64,000 nucleotides of DNA, taken from positions 69,957 through 133,956 of the forward strand of contig NZ_FOMT01000005.1 of the NCBI RefSeq assembly GCF_900112695.1, in the 5' to 3' direction. The notes beneath the pieces were generated by a model. The model saw only the letters and a list, made by a program, of their open reading frames with translations, searched no databases and had not been told where the DNA came from. This document shows positions 33,210 to 41,208 of the stretch, piece after piece (position 1 is the stretch's first letter; every line of letters begins with the position of its first letter). The position numbers were made by a program, and so were the translations under genes. The DNA is from Paenibacillus catalpae. GTDB lineage: Bacteria; Bacillota; Bacilli; Paenibacillales; Paenibacillaceae.

Positions 33210-33446
33210 ATGGCTAAATTTACATGGGTAGAGAAAGACACCTGTATCGCTTGTGGAGCTTGCGGCGCTACAGCACCAGATATTTATGATTATGACGATG
33301 AAGGTATTGCTGAAGTCATCTTCGGAAACGACGGCAACCATGGTAATACAGAAATTCCTGAAGATCTGTACGACGATTTGCAAGATGCTTGCGACGGCTG
33401 CCCTACAGACTCGATCAAGATTGCTGACGATCCGTTTAATATGTAA
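33210..33446 (+). CDS. fer: Single-cluster [4Fe-4S] ferredoxin
   Basis: A 78-residue acidic electron carrier. Cysteines are arranged CxxCxxC (CIACGACGATAPDIYDYD) with the fourth in ACDGCPTDSIKI, typical of the Bacillus Fer family with one [4Fe-4S] cluster. It donates electrons to cytochromes P450 and other reductases. The ATG 33210 has GGGAGGG 9 bases upstream; the longer frame from 33117 is rejected. It has its own promoter and terminator. Confidence 0.95.
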   Translation: MAKFTWVEKDTCIACGACGATAPDIYDYDDEGIAEVIFGNDGNHGNTEIPEDLYDDLQDACDGCPTDSIKIADDPFNM

Positions 33447-33459
33447 GCTGCAATAATAA

Positions 33460-33504
33460 ACTCCATGCCAATCAGCTTTAAGCTGAGGGCATGGAGTTTT
33501 TTTG
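33460..33504 (+). terminator. Rho-independent terminator after fer
   Basis: ACTCCATGCC (33460-33469) pairs with GGCATGGAGT (33488-33497); the loop itself holds a small TCAGCTTTAAGCTGA hairpin. A TTTTTT tract follows. Confidence 0.9.
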
Positions 33505-33511
33505 TGAACGA

Positions 33512-33655
33512 TTATGAATTGAGGATGAGAAGGACGGTAACAGCGGCAATGATGACAACAACGATTGAACCGATCCAGGCGAGCGCCTTGACGTTTATCT
33601 CTTCTTTTGGCTTCGTTTTCATAGCGGGAGCTTTCCGTTTGGCTGTGCTCATCAT
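33512..33655 (-). CDS. Small single-span membrane peptide, 47 aa
   Basis: A short gene below usual size limits. The product begins MMSTAKRKAPAMKTKPKEEI, a basic cytoplasmic stretch, followed by one hydrophobic helix (ALAWIGSIVVVIIAAVTVLL) and ends ILNS. The ribosome site GGAAGG sits 7 bases before the first ATG (33655), with a second ATG immediately after. It converges on the fer terminator. The overlapping long frame at 33009-33728 on the same strand and the plus-strand frame at 33465 lack such support. Function unknown; positive-inside topology is predicted. Confidence 0.72.
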   Translation of the reverse strand: MMSTAKRKAPAMKTKPKEEINVKALAWIGSIVVVIIAAVTVLLILNS

Positions 33656-33826
33656 CAATCAACCTTCCCGTGGAAAAATGTTTACAATATATTCTCATTG
33701 TAATCGGTTTCTTGCACAGCTGCAACAATAGGATGAGCTTTGCGCACGAGCGCCGGCCTTTTCTTTTTCTTATAAAAAAGATAAACTGTCAGATAGGAAA
33801 GACAACTTGAAACGGAGTGTGTAATC

Positions 33827-34924
33827 TTGCTTTATTCTTCTATTCTAAAACCGGCATTATTTCAAATGGATCCTGAGAAGGCCCATCATCTCGTCATAGA
33901 CGGACTGCATACTGCCGGACGCGTTCCGGGCATGAACGGCATGCTGCATGCCATGTATGGCGTTGCTGATGCGCCTGAACTCGCCGTTGATCTGTTTGGT
34001 ATTCATTTCCCTCATCCGGTTGGCCTCGCTGCCGGGCTGGATAAGAACGGCGTAGCCGCGGACGGCTTCTCCAGCATAGGCTTTGGCTTCGCTGAAGTTG
34101 GAACGGTGACGCCTAAAGGACAGCCGGGCAATGAACTGCCGCGTTTGTTCCGACTGCCTTCCGACGAAGCGCTTATTAACCGGATGGGCTTCAATAATGA
34201 AGGTGCTGAAGCGATGGCGCGCAAGCTGTCCCAGCGCAAGATTCACCGGATTCCGATTGCCGTTAACGTCGGTAAAAATAAAGCAACACCTAATGAACGG
34301 GCTCACGAAGATTACCGTTCGTGCATACAAGTGTTATATCCGCATGGCGATTTCTTCGTCGTGAATATCAGTTCCCCGAACACCCCGGATCTGCGCGCGC
34401 TGCAGCATGGCGACGAGCTGCGCACGCTTCTTGGCGAAGTATTGGAGGAAATCGGACTCCAAGCGTCGAAATTAGGTAGCAAAGCAAAGCCGGTTCTGGT
34501 GAAAATTGCTCCTGATATGACGGACGAGCAGCTTGAGCTTACCGTCTCGACAATTAAAGACAGCGGCGTATCGGGCATTATCGCCTCGAATACGACGATT
34601 TCCCGAGAAGGGCTTACACATCCGAATGCCAAGGAAACGGGCGGATTAAGCGGATTGCCGCTGCGCGAGCGCTCAACGGAGGTCGTAAGAGCGGTTTACC
34701 GGCAGACGGAGGGCAAGCTCCCGATCATTGGATCGGGCGGTATCTTTACAGCGGAGGACGCATACGCCAAAATCCGCGCCGGAGCCTCGCTCGTCGAAAT
34801 TTATACCGCTTTGATCTATAAAGGTCCAGGAGTACTCCGCGAACTGACGAACGGCTTAAAAGAACGATTGCGTAAAGACGGCTACCGTAATATATCGGAG
34901 GCAGTGGGCGCAGATCATCGATAG
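33827..34924 (+). CDS. pyrD: Class 2 (quinone) dihydroorotate dehydrogenase
   Basis: A 365-residue flavoenzyme that oxidises dihydroorotate to orotate in pyrimidine synthesis and passes electrons to quinone. The N-terminal extension (LYSSILKPALFQMDPEKAHH) is the membrane-associating helical domain of class 2 enzymes. GLAAGLDKNG and FAEVGTVTPKGQPGN bind FMN, and the catalytic serine is in NISSPNTPDLR; IGSGGIFTAEDA binds phosphate. The start is TTG 33827 with CGGAGTG about 9 bases upstream. It lies outside a pyr operon. relQ follows after 17 bases. Confidence 0.95.
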   Translation: MLYSSILKPALFQMDPEKAHHLVIDGLHTAGRVPGMNGMLHAMYGVADAPELAVDLFGIHFPHPVGLAAGLDKNGVAADGFSSIGFGFAEVGTVTPKGQPGNELPRLFRLPSDEALINRMGFNNEGAEAMARKLSQRKIHRIPIAVNVGKNKATPNERAHEDYRSCIQVLYPHGDFFVVNISSPNTPDLRALQHGDELRTLLGEVLEEIGLQASKLGSKAKPVLVKIAPDMTDEQLELTVSTIKDSGVSGIIASNTTISREGLTHPNAKETGGLSGLPLRERSTEVVRAVYRQTEGKLPIIGSGGIFTAEDAYAKIRAGASLVEIYTALIYKGPGVLRELTNGLKERLRKDGYRNISEAVGADHR

Positions 34925-34941
34925 GAACAGGAGGCGGCCGG

Positions 34942-35748
34942 ATGGATGGTAGAGATTGGAATCTTTTTTTGCAGCCTTATGAGCAAGCAGTAGAAGAATT
35001 AAAAGTGAAATTAAAGACGATGCGGGTTGAGCTTAAGATGCGTGAGGCGTATGCTCCCATCGAGTTTGTTACCGGTCGTGTCAAAAAAGTATCAAGCATA
35101 CTGGAGAAGGCAAGGCGGCTAAGTGTTCCCGCAGATCAGCTGGAAAAAGGCATCGAGGATATCGCAGGCATTCGGATTATGTGCCAGTTCGTGGACGATA
35201 TTCACCGTGTAGCCGGATTTATACGGACGCGGAAGGACCTGTCTCTCGTCTACGAGAAGGATTATATTACGAATTTCAAGGACAGCGGCTATCGCAGCTA
35301 CCATATGATTGTAGAATATCCGGTACAGACCGCGCTTGGCCAAAAATTCGTACTCGCCGAAATTCAGATCCGGACGCTTGCCATGAATTTCTGGGCTACA
35401 ATTGAGCATTCGCTTAATTATAAATATAAGGAAAGCCTTCCGGAGGACGTTCGCAAGCGGCTTAAAAAAGCTGCTGAAGCCGCATTTCTGCTGGATACGG
35501 AGATGTCGAGCATCCGCCATGAAATTCTGGATGCACAACGTGACTTTGAGGAACGATCCAATGTGGTGTCCAAAGTGCTGAGCTCGATTCAGGATCTGTA
35601 CTTCTATCATCGGGTGAGAGAAGCAGCGCAATTCCAGATGAAATTTAATGAGCTGTTTGAGCAGGAAGATTTATACGGTCTCAAGCAGTTATCGTATGAT
35701 ATTGAATCGGCGATCTTGCGCGCGAAGAAAAATAATCATAATACTTAG
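34942..35748 (+). CDS. relQ: Small (p)ppGpp synthetase, RelQ/SasB type
   Basis: A 268-residue small alarmone synthetase with a single synthetase domain and no HD hydrolase, TGS or ACT domain. Motifs are PIEFVTGRVKKVSSILEKAR, DIAGIRIMCQFVDD, SGYRSYHMIVEYP and AEIQIRTLAMNFWATIEHSL. It makes pppGpp/ppGpp from GTP/GDP and ATP under stress. The C-terminal segment after about residue 200 is longer than in Bacillus YjbM (211 residues), with a helical extension of unclear role. The ribosome site GGAGG precedes ATG 34942. It follows pyrD closely and ends at a strong terminator. Confidence 0.93.
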   Translation: MDGRDWNLFLQPYEQAVEELKVKLKTMRVELKMREAYAPIEFVTGRVKKVSSILEKARRLSVPADQLEKGIEDIAGIRIMCQFVDDIHRVAGFIRTRKDLSLVYEKDYITNFKDSGYRSYHMIVEYPVQTALGQKFVLAEIQIRTLAMNFWATIEHSLNYKYKESLPEDVRKRLKKAAEAAFLLDTEMSSIRHEILDAQRDFEERSNVVSKVLSSIQDLYFYHRVREAAQFQMKFNELFEQEDLYGLKQLSYDIESAILRAKKNNHNT

Positions 35749-35757
35749 CTTCAAATG

Positions 35758-35802
35758 AAAATCCCGTTGCCTGCTCAATGATGCAGGACACGGGATTTTT
35801 TG
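35758..35802 (+). terminator. Rho-independent terminator after relQ
   Basis: AAAATCCCGT plus CCTGC (35758-35774) pairs with GCAGG plus ACGGGATTTT (35783-35799) with a small internal loop, then TTTT. Confidence 0.9.
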
Positions 35803-35810
35803 CATTCTAT

Positions 35811-35861
35811 TTGACAAAAGCTTGCATCCGTCCTATCTTTACGTTGTAAGGTTAACGATAA
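35811..35861 (+). promoter_or_regulatory. Promoter and likely operator of the LacI-type gene
   Basis: TTGACA (35811-35816), 17 bases, TATCTT (35834-35839). GTTAACGATAA at 35851-35861 lies just after the predicted start of transcription. The promoter of the epimerase operon has a related site, TTAATCGATAA, in the same place, so both are proposed as operators of this LacI-type repressor. Confidence 0.65.
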
Positions 35862-35893
35862 ATAAGCGAAGTTTACCAGCCGGAGGCATAGGC

Positions 35894-36901
35894 ATGCAAA
35901 ATAATATTACGATGCGGGATATTGCAAGCAAATTAGGTGTCAGCAGTGTAACCGTGTCTAAGGCGTTAGGCGATAAAGAAGGCGTAAGCGAAGAGCTCAA
36001 GCAGAAGATTAAGGAGCTTGCCCAGGAAATGGGCTACCGGTACAATACGGCGGCCAGGACGATGAAGGAAGGTTTCTCATACAACATTGGCGTTGTGATC
36101 GCCGACCGGTATGCAAGCAGGACGCAATCATTTTATCTGCAGTTCTATCAATTTCTGGCAACAACACTCGAAGAAGAGCAGTACTCAGGCATCCTGCATA
36201 TGCTTAGCGAGGAAGACGAAGAACAGCTCGTATTGCCTAGAATCTACCATGACCGGAAGGTGGACGGGTTTATTATACTCGGCCAGCTGAGCAATGCGTA
36301 TATTGAGGCATTTGCCAATACGGAAATCCCGCTTGTGTTCCTGGATTTCTATACGGATCAGACGGAACTGGACTATGTAATTACAGATAATTTCTACGGC
36401 ATGTATGAGATGACGAACTATTTAATCAGCTGCGGTCACCGGGATATTGCGTTTGTCGGCAATGTGCATTCGACGAGCAGTATTCAGGACAGATTCCTTG
36501 GCTATTACAAATCGCTTCTGGAACACCGTATACCGCTACGGGAAGAGTACATCATGAATGACCGGGATAAGAAGGGCAAATTTATTGATATAGCTATTCC
36601 CGACAAACTGCCAACCGCGTTCGTCTGTAATTGTGACCAGGTTGCGTACATGCTGATTAATACGCTGCGCAAGCAGGGCATTCAGGTGCCGGAGGACTGC
36701 TCGGTAGTTGGCTTTGACAATGATATTTATGCAACGCTTGCTGAGCCGGGGCTGACTACGGTTGAAGTGGACAGGAAGGAAATGGCAAAGGCGGCGGTTA
36801 ACAAGATTGTGAACAAAATCAGATCGACTGCCACCAGCAGCGGCAGAGTGCTTGTAAGAGGGAAAATGATTTACCGGCAGTCCGTAAAGTCCATTCTTTA
36901 A
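35894..36901 (+). CDS. LacI-family transcriptional regulator of mannoside genes
   Basis: A 335-residue repressor-type regulator. The N-terminal helix-turn-helix with hinge helix is MRDIASKLGVSSVTVSKALG, followed by a periplasmic-binding-like sugar sensor domain (about 60-335) with VDGFIILGQLS and VVGFDNDIYA. It lies directly upstream of the 2-epimerase, GH130 and CE7 genes and probably senses a mannose-containing disaccharide. ATG 35894 has GGAGG at 35882-35886, 7 bases upstream, and replaces an earlier start at 35822. It should repress itself and the operon at 37058 through the sites described. Confidence 0.9.
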   Translation: MQNNITMRDIASKLGVSSVTVSKALGDKEGVSEELKQKIKELAQEMGYRYNTAARTMKEGFSYNIGVVIADRYASRTQSFYLQFYQFLATTLEEEQYSGILHMLSEEDEEQLVLPRIYHDRKVDGFIILGQLSNAYIEAFANTEIPLVFLDFYTDQTELDYVITDNFYGMYEMTNYLISCGHRDIAFVGNVHSTSSIQDRFLGYYKSLLEHRIPLREEYIMNDRDKKGKFIDIAIPDKLPTAFVCNCDQVAYMLINTLRKQGIQVPEDCSVVGFDNDIYATLAEPGLTTVEVDRKEMAKAAVNKIVNKIRSTATSSGRVLVRGKMIYRQSVKSIL

Positions 36902-36927
36902 TTTAACGATTAGCTAAATTCGCATAG

Positions 36928-36965
36928 AAACATGAGGTGACTTCGGTCGCTTCATGTTTTTTTGT
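36928..36965 (+). terminator. Rho-independent terminator after LacI-type gene
   Basis: A 14-bp stem (36928-36941 with 36946-36959) capped by a TTCG tetraloop and followed by TTTTTTTG, with two G-U pairs. TTAGCTAAATTCG just before it (36910-36922) is nearly repeated at 37025-37037. Confidence 0.92.
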
Positions 36966-37015
36966 TGACGGGAAAACCGTATCCTTTTACAATGAGTTTG
37001 TAACTTAATCGATAA
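36965..37015 (+). promoter_or_regulatory. Promoter and operator of the mannoside operon
   Basis: TTGACG (36965-36970), 17 bases, TACAAT (36988-36993), then TTAATCGATAA at 37005-37015, immediately after the predicted start near 37000. Confidence 0.7.
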
Positions 37016-37057
37016 CTTAATAAATTACCTAAATTCGATGACGGGAGATTGAGAAAC

Positions 37058-38302
37058 GTGGAACAGCCTGATATCAAGAGCTGGCAGCAGGAAATAGAAA
37101 GCGAGTTAAAGGATAATATTCTATCCTTTTGGATGAAGCATACGCGGGATGAGAGATACGGCGGGTTTGTTGGCGGGATTACGAATGAGCTGAAGGTGAA
37201 TGATGCTTCTGAGAAATCACTGGTGTTAAACGCCAGAATTTTGTGGACGTATGCGGCTGCCTACCGGAAGTACAACGATCCTGCTTATTTGGAAATGGCA
37301 GAGCGTGCTTACGAGTATATAATCTCGCATTTCCAAGACCGGGAAAACGGCGGTTACTATTGGCTGCTCGATTATGCCGGAGAGCCGGTGCAGACGAAGA
37401 AGCAGATATACGGCCAGGCTTTTATGATCTATGCGTTGGCTGAATATGTACAGGCGCGTCCGGATGAACTGGCACTGCAGCAGGCGGAACAATTATTTGG
37501 GCTGATTGAGCAGCACAGCTATGACGAGAAGTACAAAGGTTATATTGAAGCGCTTAGCCGCAGTTGGGAGGCTACGGATGATCTGAGCCTCAGTCATACG
37601 GATCTGAATGAGAAAAAATCGATGAATACGCACCTGCATGTGCTTGAGGCTTATTCGAATTTGTTCCGCGTATCGCCGTCGGCACGCCTGGCGGGCAAGC
37701 TGAAGGAATTGATTGAAACGATGCTCGACCATATCGTTGATGCAGAGTCAAATCATTTCAAGCTGTTCTTTGATGAAGCGTGGCATTCCAAATCGCATGA
37801 AATTTCATACGGGCATGACATTGAAGGCAGCTGGCTGCTGGTGGAAGCGGCAGAGGTGCTCGGCGATCAGGAGCTGTTCCGCCGCACGGAGAGAATCGCG
37901 CTTGCGATGGCGCAAGCCGTTTACGAAGAAGGCGTGGATTCGGATGGCGCGGTCGTTAACGAAGCTGATCCGCATGGCTGGACGGATACCGATAAGATCT
38001 GGTGGCCGCAAGCGGAGGCTGTGGTTGGTTTCCTGAACGCGTATCAGATGTCGGGTCAGGAGCATTTTTTGCAGGCCGCTTACCGGACGTGGGAATTTAT
38101 AGACCGCTGCATTGTGGACAAAACAAACGGGGAATGGTTCTGGAAGGTGAATCAGGCGGGAGAGCCCAGCTATGAGCAGATGAAGGTCGATCCGTGGAAA
38201 TGCCCGTACCATAACGGACGAATGGGCCTCCAAGTACTCGAACGATTAGCAAAGCTGGATAAACAAACAAATAAGGAACATGGGGGAGCACATCATGTAT
38301 AA
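37058..38302 (+). CDS. Cellobiose/mannobiose 2-epimerase (AGE family)
   Basis: A 414-residue (alpha/alpha)6-barrel enzyme that epimerises the reducing-end sugar of beta-1,4 disaccharides (glucose and mannose at C2). Conserved blocks include RYGGFVGGI, LNARILWTYAAAYR, the histidine-bearing HLHVLEAY, SYGHDIEGSWLLVEAAE, IWWPQAEAVVGFLNAYQ and CPYHNGRMGLQVLERL. With the GH130 gene, it would convert beta-1,4-mannobiose to mannosyl-glucose. The start is GTG 37058, 10 bases after GGGAG; TTG 37049 is too close to that site. It overlaps the next gene by 8 bases. Confidence 0.9.
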   Translation: MEQPDIKSWQQEIESELKDNILSFWMKHTRDERYGGFVGGITNELKVNDASEKSLVLNARILWTYAAAYRKYNDPAYLEMAERAYEYIISHFQDRENGGYYWLLDYAGEPVQTKKQIYGQAFMIYALAEYVQARPDELALQQAEQLFGLIEQHSYDEKYKGYIEALSRSWEATDDLSLSHTDLNEKKSMNTHLHVLEAYSNLFRVSPSARLAGKLKELIETMLDHIVDAESNHFKLFFDEAWHSKSHEISYGHDIEGSWLLVEAAEVLGDQELFRRTERIALAMAQAVYEEGVDSDGAVVNEADPHGWTDTDKIWWPQAEAVVGFLNAYQMSGQEHFLQAAYRTWEFIDRCIVDKTNGEWFWKVNQAGEPSYEQMKVDPWKCPYHNGRMGLQVLERLAKLDKQTNKEHGGAHHV

Positions 38303-39503
38303 TCCATCGTTTATGAATAAATTAAAAAGCATTCATGCCGGGCATCAGGAGCTTCTGAAGAGACCAAATGTAATTGCAGCAAGCGGCAACGGGATTTATG
38401 ACCGGTATGAGAATCCGGTTCTTACTGCGGCACATACTCCGATTTATTGGCGGTATGATCTTAATCCGGAGACGAATCCGCATCTGATGGAGCGGATTGG
38501 CGTGAATGCGGCTTTTAATCCGGGCGCTATTGAACTGGACGGAAAGTTTTATCTCGTTGTCCGTGTGGAAGGGCATGACCGCAAATCGTTTTTCGCCGTT
38601 GCGGAGGGTGATAACGGAATAGAGGGCTTTACATTTTGGGATTATCCCATTGTGATGCCGGAAACGGATAATCCTGATATTAATGTCTACGATATGCGGC
38701 TGACGAAGCATGAGGACGGATGGATCTATGGGGTGTTCTGTACAGAACGGAAGGATCCGGAAGCGAAGAAGGGCGATACGTCAAGTGCCGTAGCCAGCGC
38801 AGGTATCGCAAGAACCAGAGATCTGAGAACATGGGAACGGCTGGACGATCTTCGTACCCCTTCACCCCAGCAGCGAAATGTTGTCCTTCATCCTGAATTT
38901 GTGGACGGCAAATATGCCTTCTATACAAGGCCGCAGGACGGATTTATTGACGCAGGCTCGGGCGGAGGAATCGGTTGGGGCTTGTCAACAAGCATCGAGC
39001 ATGCGACTATTGAGATGGAAACGATTGTGGATGAGAAAATATACCATACCATCAAGGAAGTAAAGAACGGACAAGGTGCGGCGCCGATCAAAACAGATAA
39101 AGGGTGGCTGCATATTGCCCATGGCGTTCGGAATACAGCAGCAGGACTGCGATATGTGATCTATGCGTTTATGACGGATTTGAATGAGCCAAACAAGGTG
39201 ATCTATGCGCCTGGAGGTCATTTGATAGCGCCGGATGGTGAAGAGCGGGTTGGTGATGTTTCGAATGTCGTTTTCACCAATGGTCTGATCGCCAGAGATA
39301 ATGGTGAAGTGTTCATTTATTACGCTTCCTCGGATACGCGCTGTCATGTTGCGGTCACGACTATAGAGAAGCTGATCGATTATGTCGTACATACGCCATC
39401 TGATCCGCTTCGCAGCTATGCCTGTGTGCAGCAGCGCAACGAGTTGATCACGAGCAATCTGAAGCTGATGGAGCGTCCGGAATTTAACTTCCTTAGAAAA
39501 TAA
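38295..39503 (+). CDS. GH130 4-O-beta-D-mannosyl-D-glucose phosphorylase
   Basis: A 402-residue five-bladed propeller phosphorylase of the GH130 family, most like the mannosyl-glucose phosphorylase subgroup: long N-terminal helix then YDRYENPVLTAAHTPIYWRY and AAFNPGAIELDGKFYLVVRVEG. The catalytic acid is in INVYDMRLTKHEDGW; QGAAPIKTDKGWLHIAHGV binds phosphate and sugar. It splits mannosyl-glucose with phosphate to alpha-mannose-1-phosphate and glucose inside the cell. ATG 38295 follows GGGGGAG by 6 bases. It overlaps the epimerase gene, so the two steps are translationally linked. Confidence 0.92.
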   Translation: MYNPSFMNKLKSIHAGHQELLKRPNVIAASGNGIYDRYENPVLTAAHTPIYWRYDLNPETNPHLMERIGVNAAFNPGAIELDGKFYLVVRVEGHDRKSFFAVAEGDNGIEGFTFWDYPIVMPETDNPDINVYDMRLTKHEDGWIYGVFCTERKDPEAKKGDTSSAVASAGIARTRDLRTWERLDDLRTPSPQQRNVVLHPEFVDGKYAFYTRPQDGFIDAGSGGGIGWGLSTSIEHATIEMETIVDEKIYHTIKEVKNGQGAAPIKTDKGWLHIAHGVRNTAAGLRYVIYAFMTDLNEPNKVIYAPGGHLIAPDGEERVGDVSNVVFTNGLIARDNGEVFIYYASSDTRCHVAVTTIEKLIDYVVHTPSDPLRSYACVQQRNELITSNLKLMERPEFNFLRK

Positions 39504-39542
39504 GCCCTGATCAGGCAGGGTTAACAGAAGGGGAAACCATCT

Positions 39543-40502
39543 ATGCCGCTAATTGACATGCCGCTGGAACAGCTGTACAGCTACAAAGGACGCAATCCGC
39601 GTCCGGAGGATTTCGACGCTTATTGGGAGCGCGCGCTTGAAGAGATGCGTGCCGTTGACCCGCAAATTGAACTTGTTCCCAGCAGCTTTCAGGTACCGTT
39701 TGCAGACTGCTTCGACTTGTATTTCACAGGTGTTCGCGGAGCAAGAATCCATGCCAAATATGTCCGTCCGAAACATGCGCCAGAGCCGCATCCGGCTATT
39801 GTTCAATTTCATGGTTATTCCTGGCATGCAGGGGACTGGTCGGATAAGCTGAATTATGCAGCCCTTGGCTTTTCCGTCTTCTCGATGGATTGCCGCGGTC
39901 AAGGCGGATCCTCGGAGGATACCGGCGGCGTAAAAGGTACAACGCTGAACGGGCATATCGTCCGCGGGCTGAACGACCATCCGGATAATCTGCTTATGCG
40001 CCATATCTTCCTGGATACCGCACAGCTGGCGGGCATTGCGATGAATATGCCGGAAGTTGACGCGGACCGGGTTGGGGCAATGGGCGGCTCTCAAGGCGGG
40101 GCTTTGACGCTTGCTTGTGCGTCTCTTGAGCCGCGTGTTCGCAGGCTTGCGCCAGTCTACCCGTTCCTTAGCGATTACAAGCGGGTATGGGAAATGGATT
40201 TGGCGAAGGATGCTTATGCGGAGCTTAAAACCTACTTCCGTCATTTTGATCCAAGGCATGAGCAGGAGGAACAAATTTTCGAAAAGCTTGGTTATATCGA
40301 TCTTCAGCATTTGACGAACCGGATTAAAGGGGAAGTGCTGATGAGCGTCGGCCTGGCGGACACGATATGTCCGCCGTCCACGCAATTTGCAGCGTATAAC
40401 AACATCACCTCGCCCAAAACAGCAGATATTTATCCGGATTACGGCCATGAGCATATTCCGGAAGTGTCCGATCGTACGATTCAGTTCATGCTGGAACTGT
40501 AA
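39543..40502 (+). CDS. CE7 acetyl esterase (acetylxylan esterase/CAH)
   Basis: A 319-residue alpha/beta-hydrolase of carbohydrate esterase family 7, cytoplasmic (no signal peptide). Catalytic serine is in MGGSQGGALTLA, the aspartate in VGLADTICPPSTQFAAYN and the histidine in YPDYGHEHIP; RGQGGSSED is the conserved CE7 loop, and HGYSWHAGDW the oxyanion region. It removes acetyl groups from small acetylated saccharides. Here it would deacetylate manno-oligosaccharides before epimerisation and phosphorolysis. It lies 39 bases after the GH130 gene in the same operon. AGAAGGGGA precedes the ATG. Confidence 0.94.
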   Translation: MPLIDMPLEQLYSYKGRNPRPEDFDAYWERALEEMRAVDPQIELVPSSFQVPFADCFDLYFTGVRGARIHAKYVRPKHAPEPHPAIVQFHGYSWHAGDWSDKLNYAALGFSVFSMDCRGQGGSSEDTGGVKGTTLNGHIVRGLNDHPDNLLMRHIFLDTAQLAGIAMNMPEVDADRVGAMGGSQGGALTLACASLEPRVRRLAPVYPFLSDYKRVWEMDLAKDAYAELKTYFRHFDPRHEQEEQIFEKLGYIDLQHLTNRIKGEVLMSVGLADTICPPSTQFAAYNNITSPKTADIYPDYGHEHIPEVSDRTIQFMLEL

Positions 40503-40544
40503 AGGAAAGACAAGAGGAGGTTGTCCGTTTGGACGACCTCCTCT

Positions 40545-41021
40545 TTAGCTTCTAGACCGGATCCGCTGTTCGGCTGTTTGATTAAATTTAAGCAGCAGAT
40601 TTCCGAAGATCCGCACTTCTTCCTCGTCCCAATCCGTCAAAAGCTCCTTGAAGAAAGCCTCTCTTGATGCACGTACCTCAGCAAGCAGAGCGGGGGCTTC
40701 CTCGGTTAATTGCAGCAGGCTGATCCGCGCATCATTCGGATCGGTCAGCCGGGAGATAAGTCCTTTTGCCTCTAACGCCGCGATTTGTCTGCTCACCGTT
40801 GAGATGTCCAATTGAAACGTGGTGGAGATTGTCTTGATTCCGGCTGCTCCCGCCTTCTCAAGAAACTGCAGAATCAGATAGGAGGAGCGGTCCATCTCTT
40901 TGCCCATAATATTGGAAAGCCTGACCGCCTCGGCGCGGCGCACAAAGAGCGATATCTGGCTTTCCAGCACGCTGAAGGGTGAATTCTCCCTATTATGTTT
41001 GTTGTCGCTATCCATGTTCAT
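40545..41021 (-). CDS. MarR-family transcriptional regulator
   Basis: A 158-residue winged-helix regulator. The recognition region KTISTTFQLDISTVSRQIAALE and wing LISRLTDPNDARISLLQLT are typical MarR motifs. The first 20 residues are hydrophilic and variable. It diverges from the YhgE-like gene, and three TTG(T/C)AT-type palindromes between them are its probable operators. MarR proteins usually release DNA on binding a lipophilic or phenolic ligand, in agreement with control of a membrane exporter. The start is ATG 41021 or 41015. Confidence 0.92.
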   Translation of the reverse strand: MNMDSDNKHNRENSPFSVLESQISLFVRRAEAVRLSNIMGKEMDRSSYLILQFLEKAGAAGIKTISTTFQLDISTVSRQIAALEAKGLISRLTDPNDARISLLQLTEEAPALLAEVRASREAFFKELLTDWDEEEVRIFGNLLLKFNQTAEQRIRSRS

Positions 41022-41074
41022 ATCCGTATTCTCATTCCTGTTCTCGAGTTATTACCGTTAGCTTACCGTTCGTA

Positions 41075-41089
41075 CTTGCATAATGCAAG
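41075..41089. promoter_or_regulatory. MarR-type operator 1
   Basis: CTTGCATAATGCAAG is a near-perfect palindrome sharing its layout with two sites near 41147-41182. It lies nearest marR and may govern autoregulation. Confidence 0.6.
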
Positions 41090-41127
41090 CAAGCTTGGTA
41101 AGTATTGCTGGACGAGAGAGCATCTAT

Positions 41128-41182
41128 TTGCATTCCGGCAATAAACTTGTATAATACAATGGTTATTACTTGTATCATACAA
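41128..41182 (+). promoter_or_regulatory. yhgE-like promoter with MarR-type operators 2 and 3
   Basis: TTGCAT (41128-41133), 16 bases, TATAAT (41150-41155). Operator 2, TTGTATAATACAA at 41147-41159, covers the -10; operator 3, TTGTATCATACAA at 41170-41182, lies 23 bases on, about two helical turns. This layout predicts tight repression. Confidence 0.7.
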
Positions 41183-41208
41183 TTAATTTATTTGGGAGTG
41201 TATGTTGA

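Noticed and set aside
33009..33728. 239-residue minus-strand frame covering fer
   Set aside because: It is antisense to the ferredoxin and polymerase tail. Only the short 47-residue frame in another register (33512-33655) has a ribosome site and a sensible membrane peptide.
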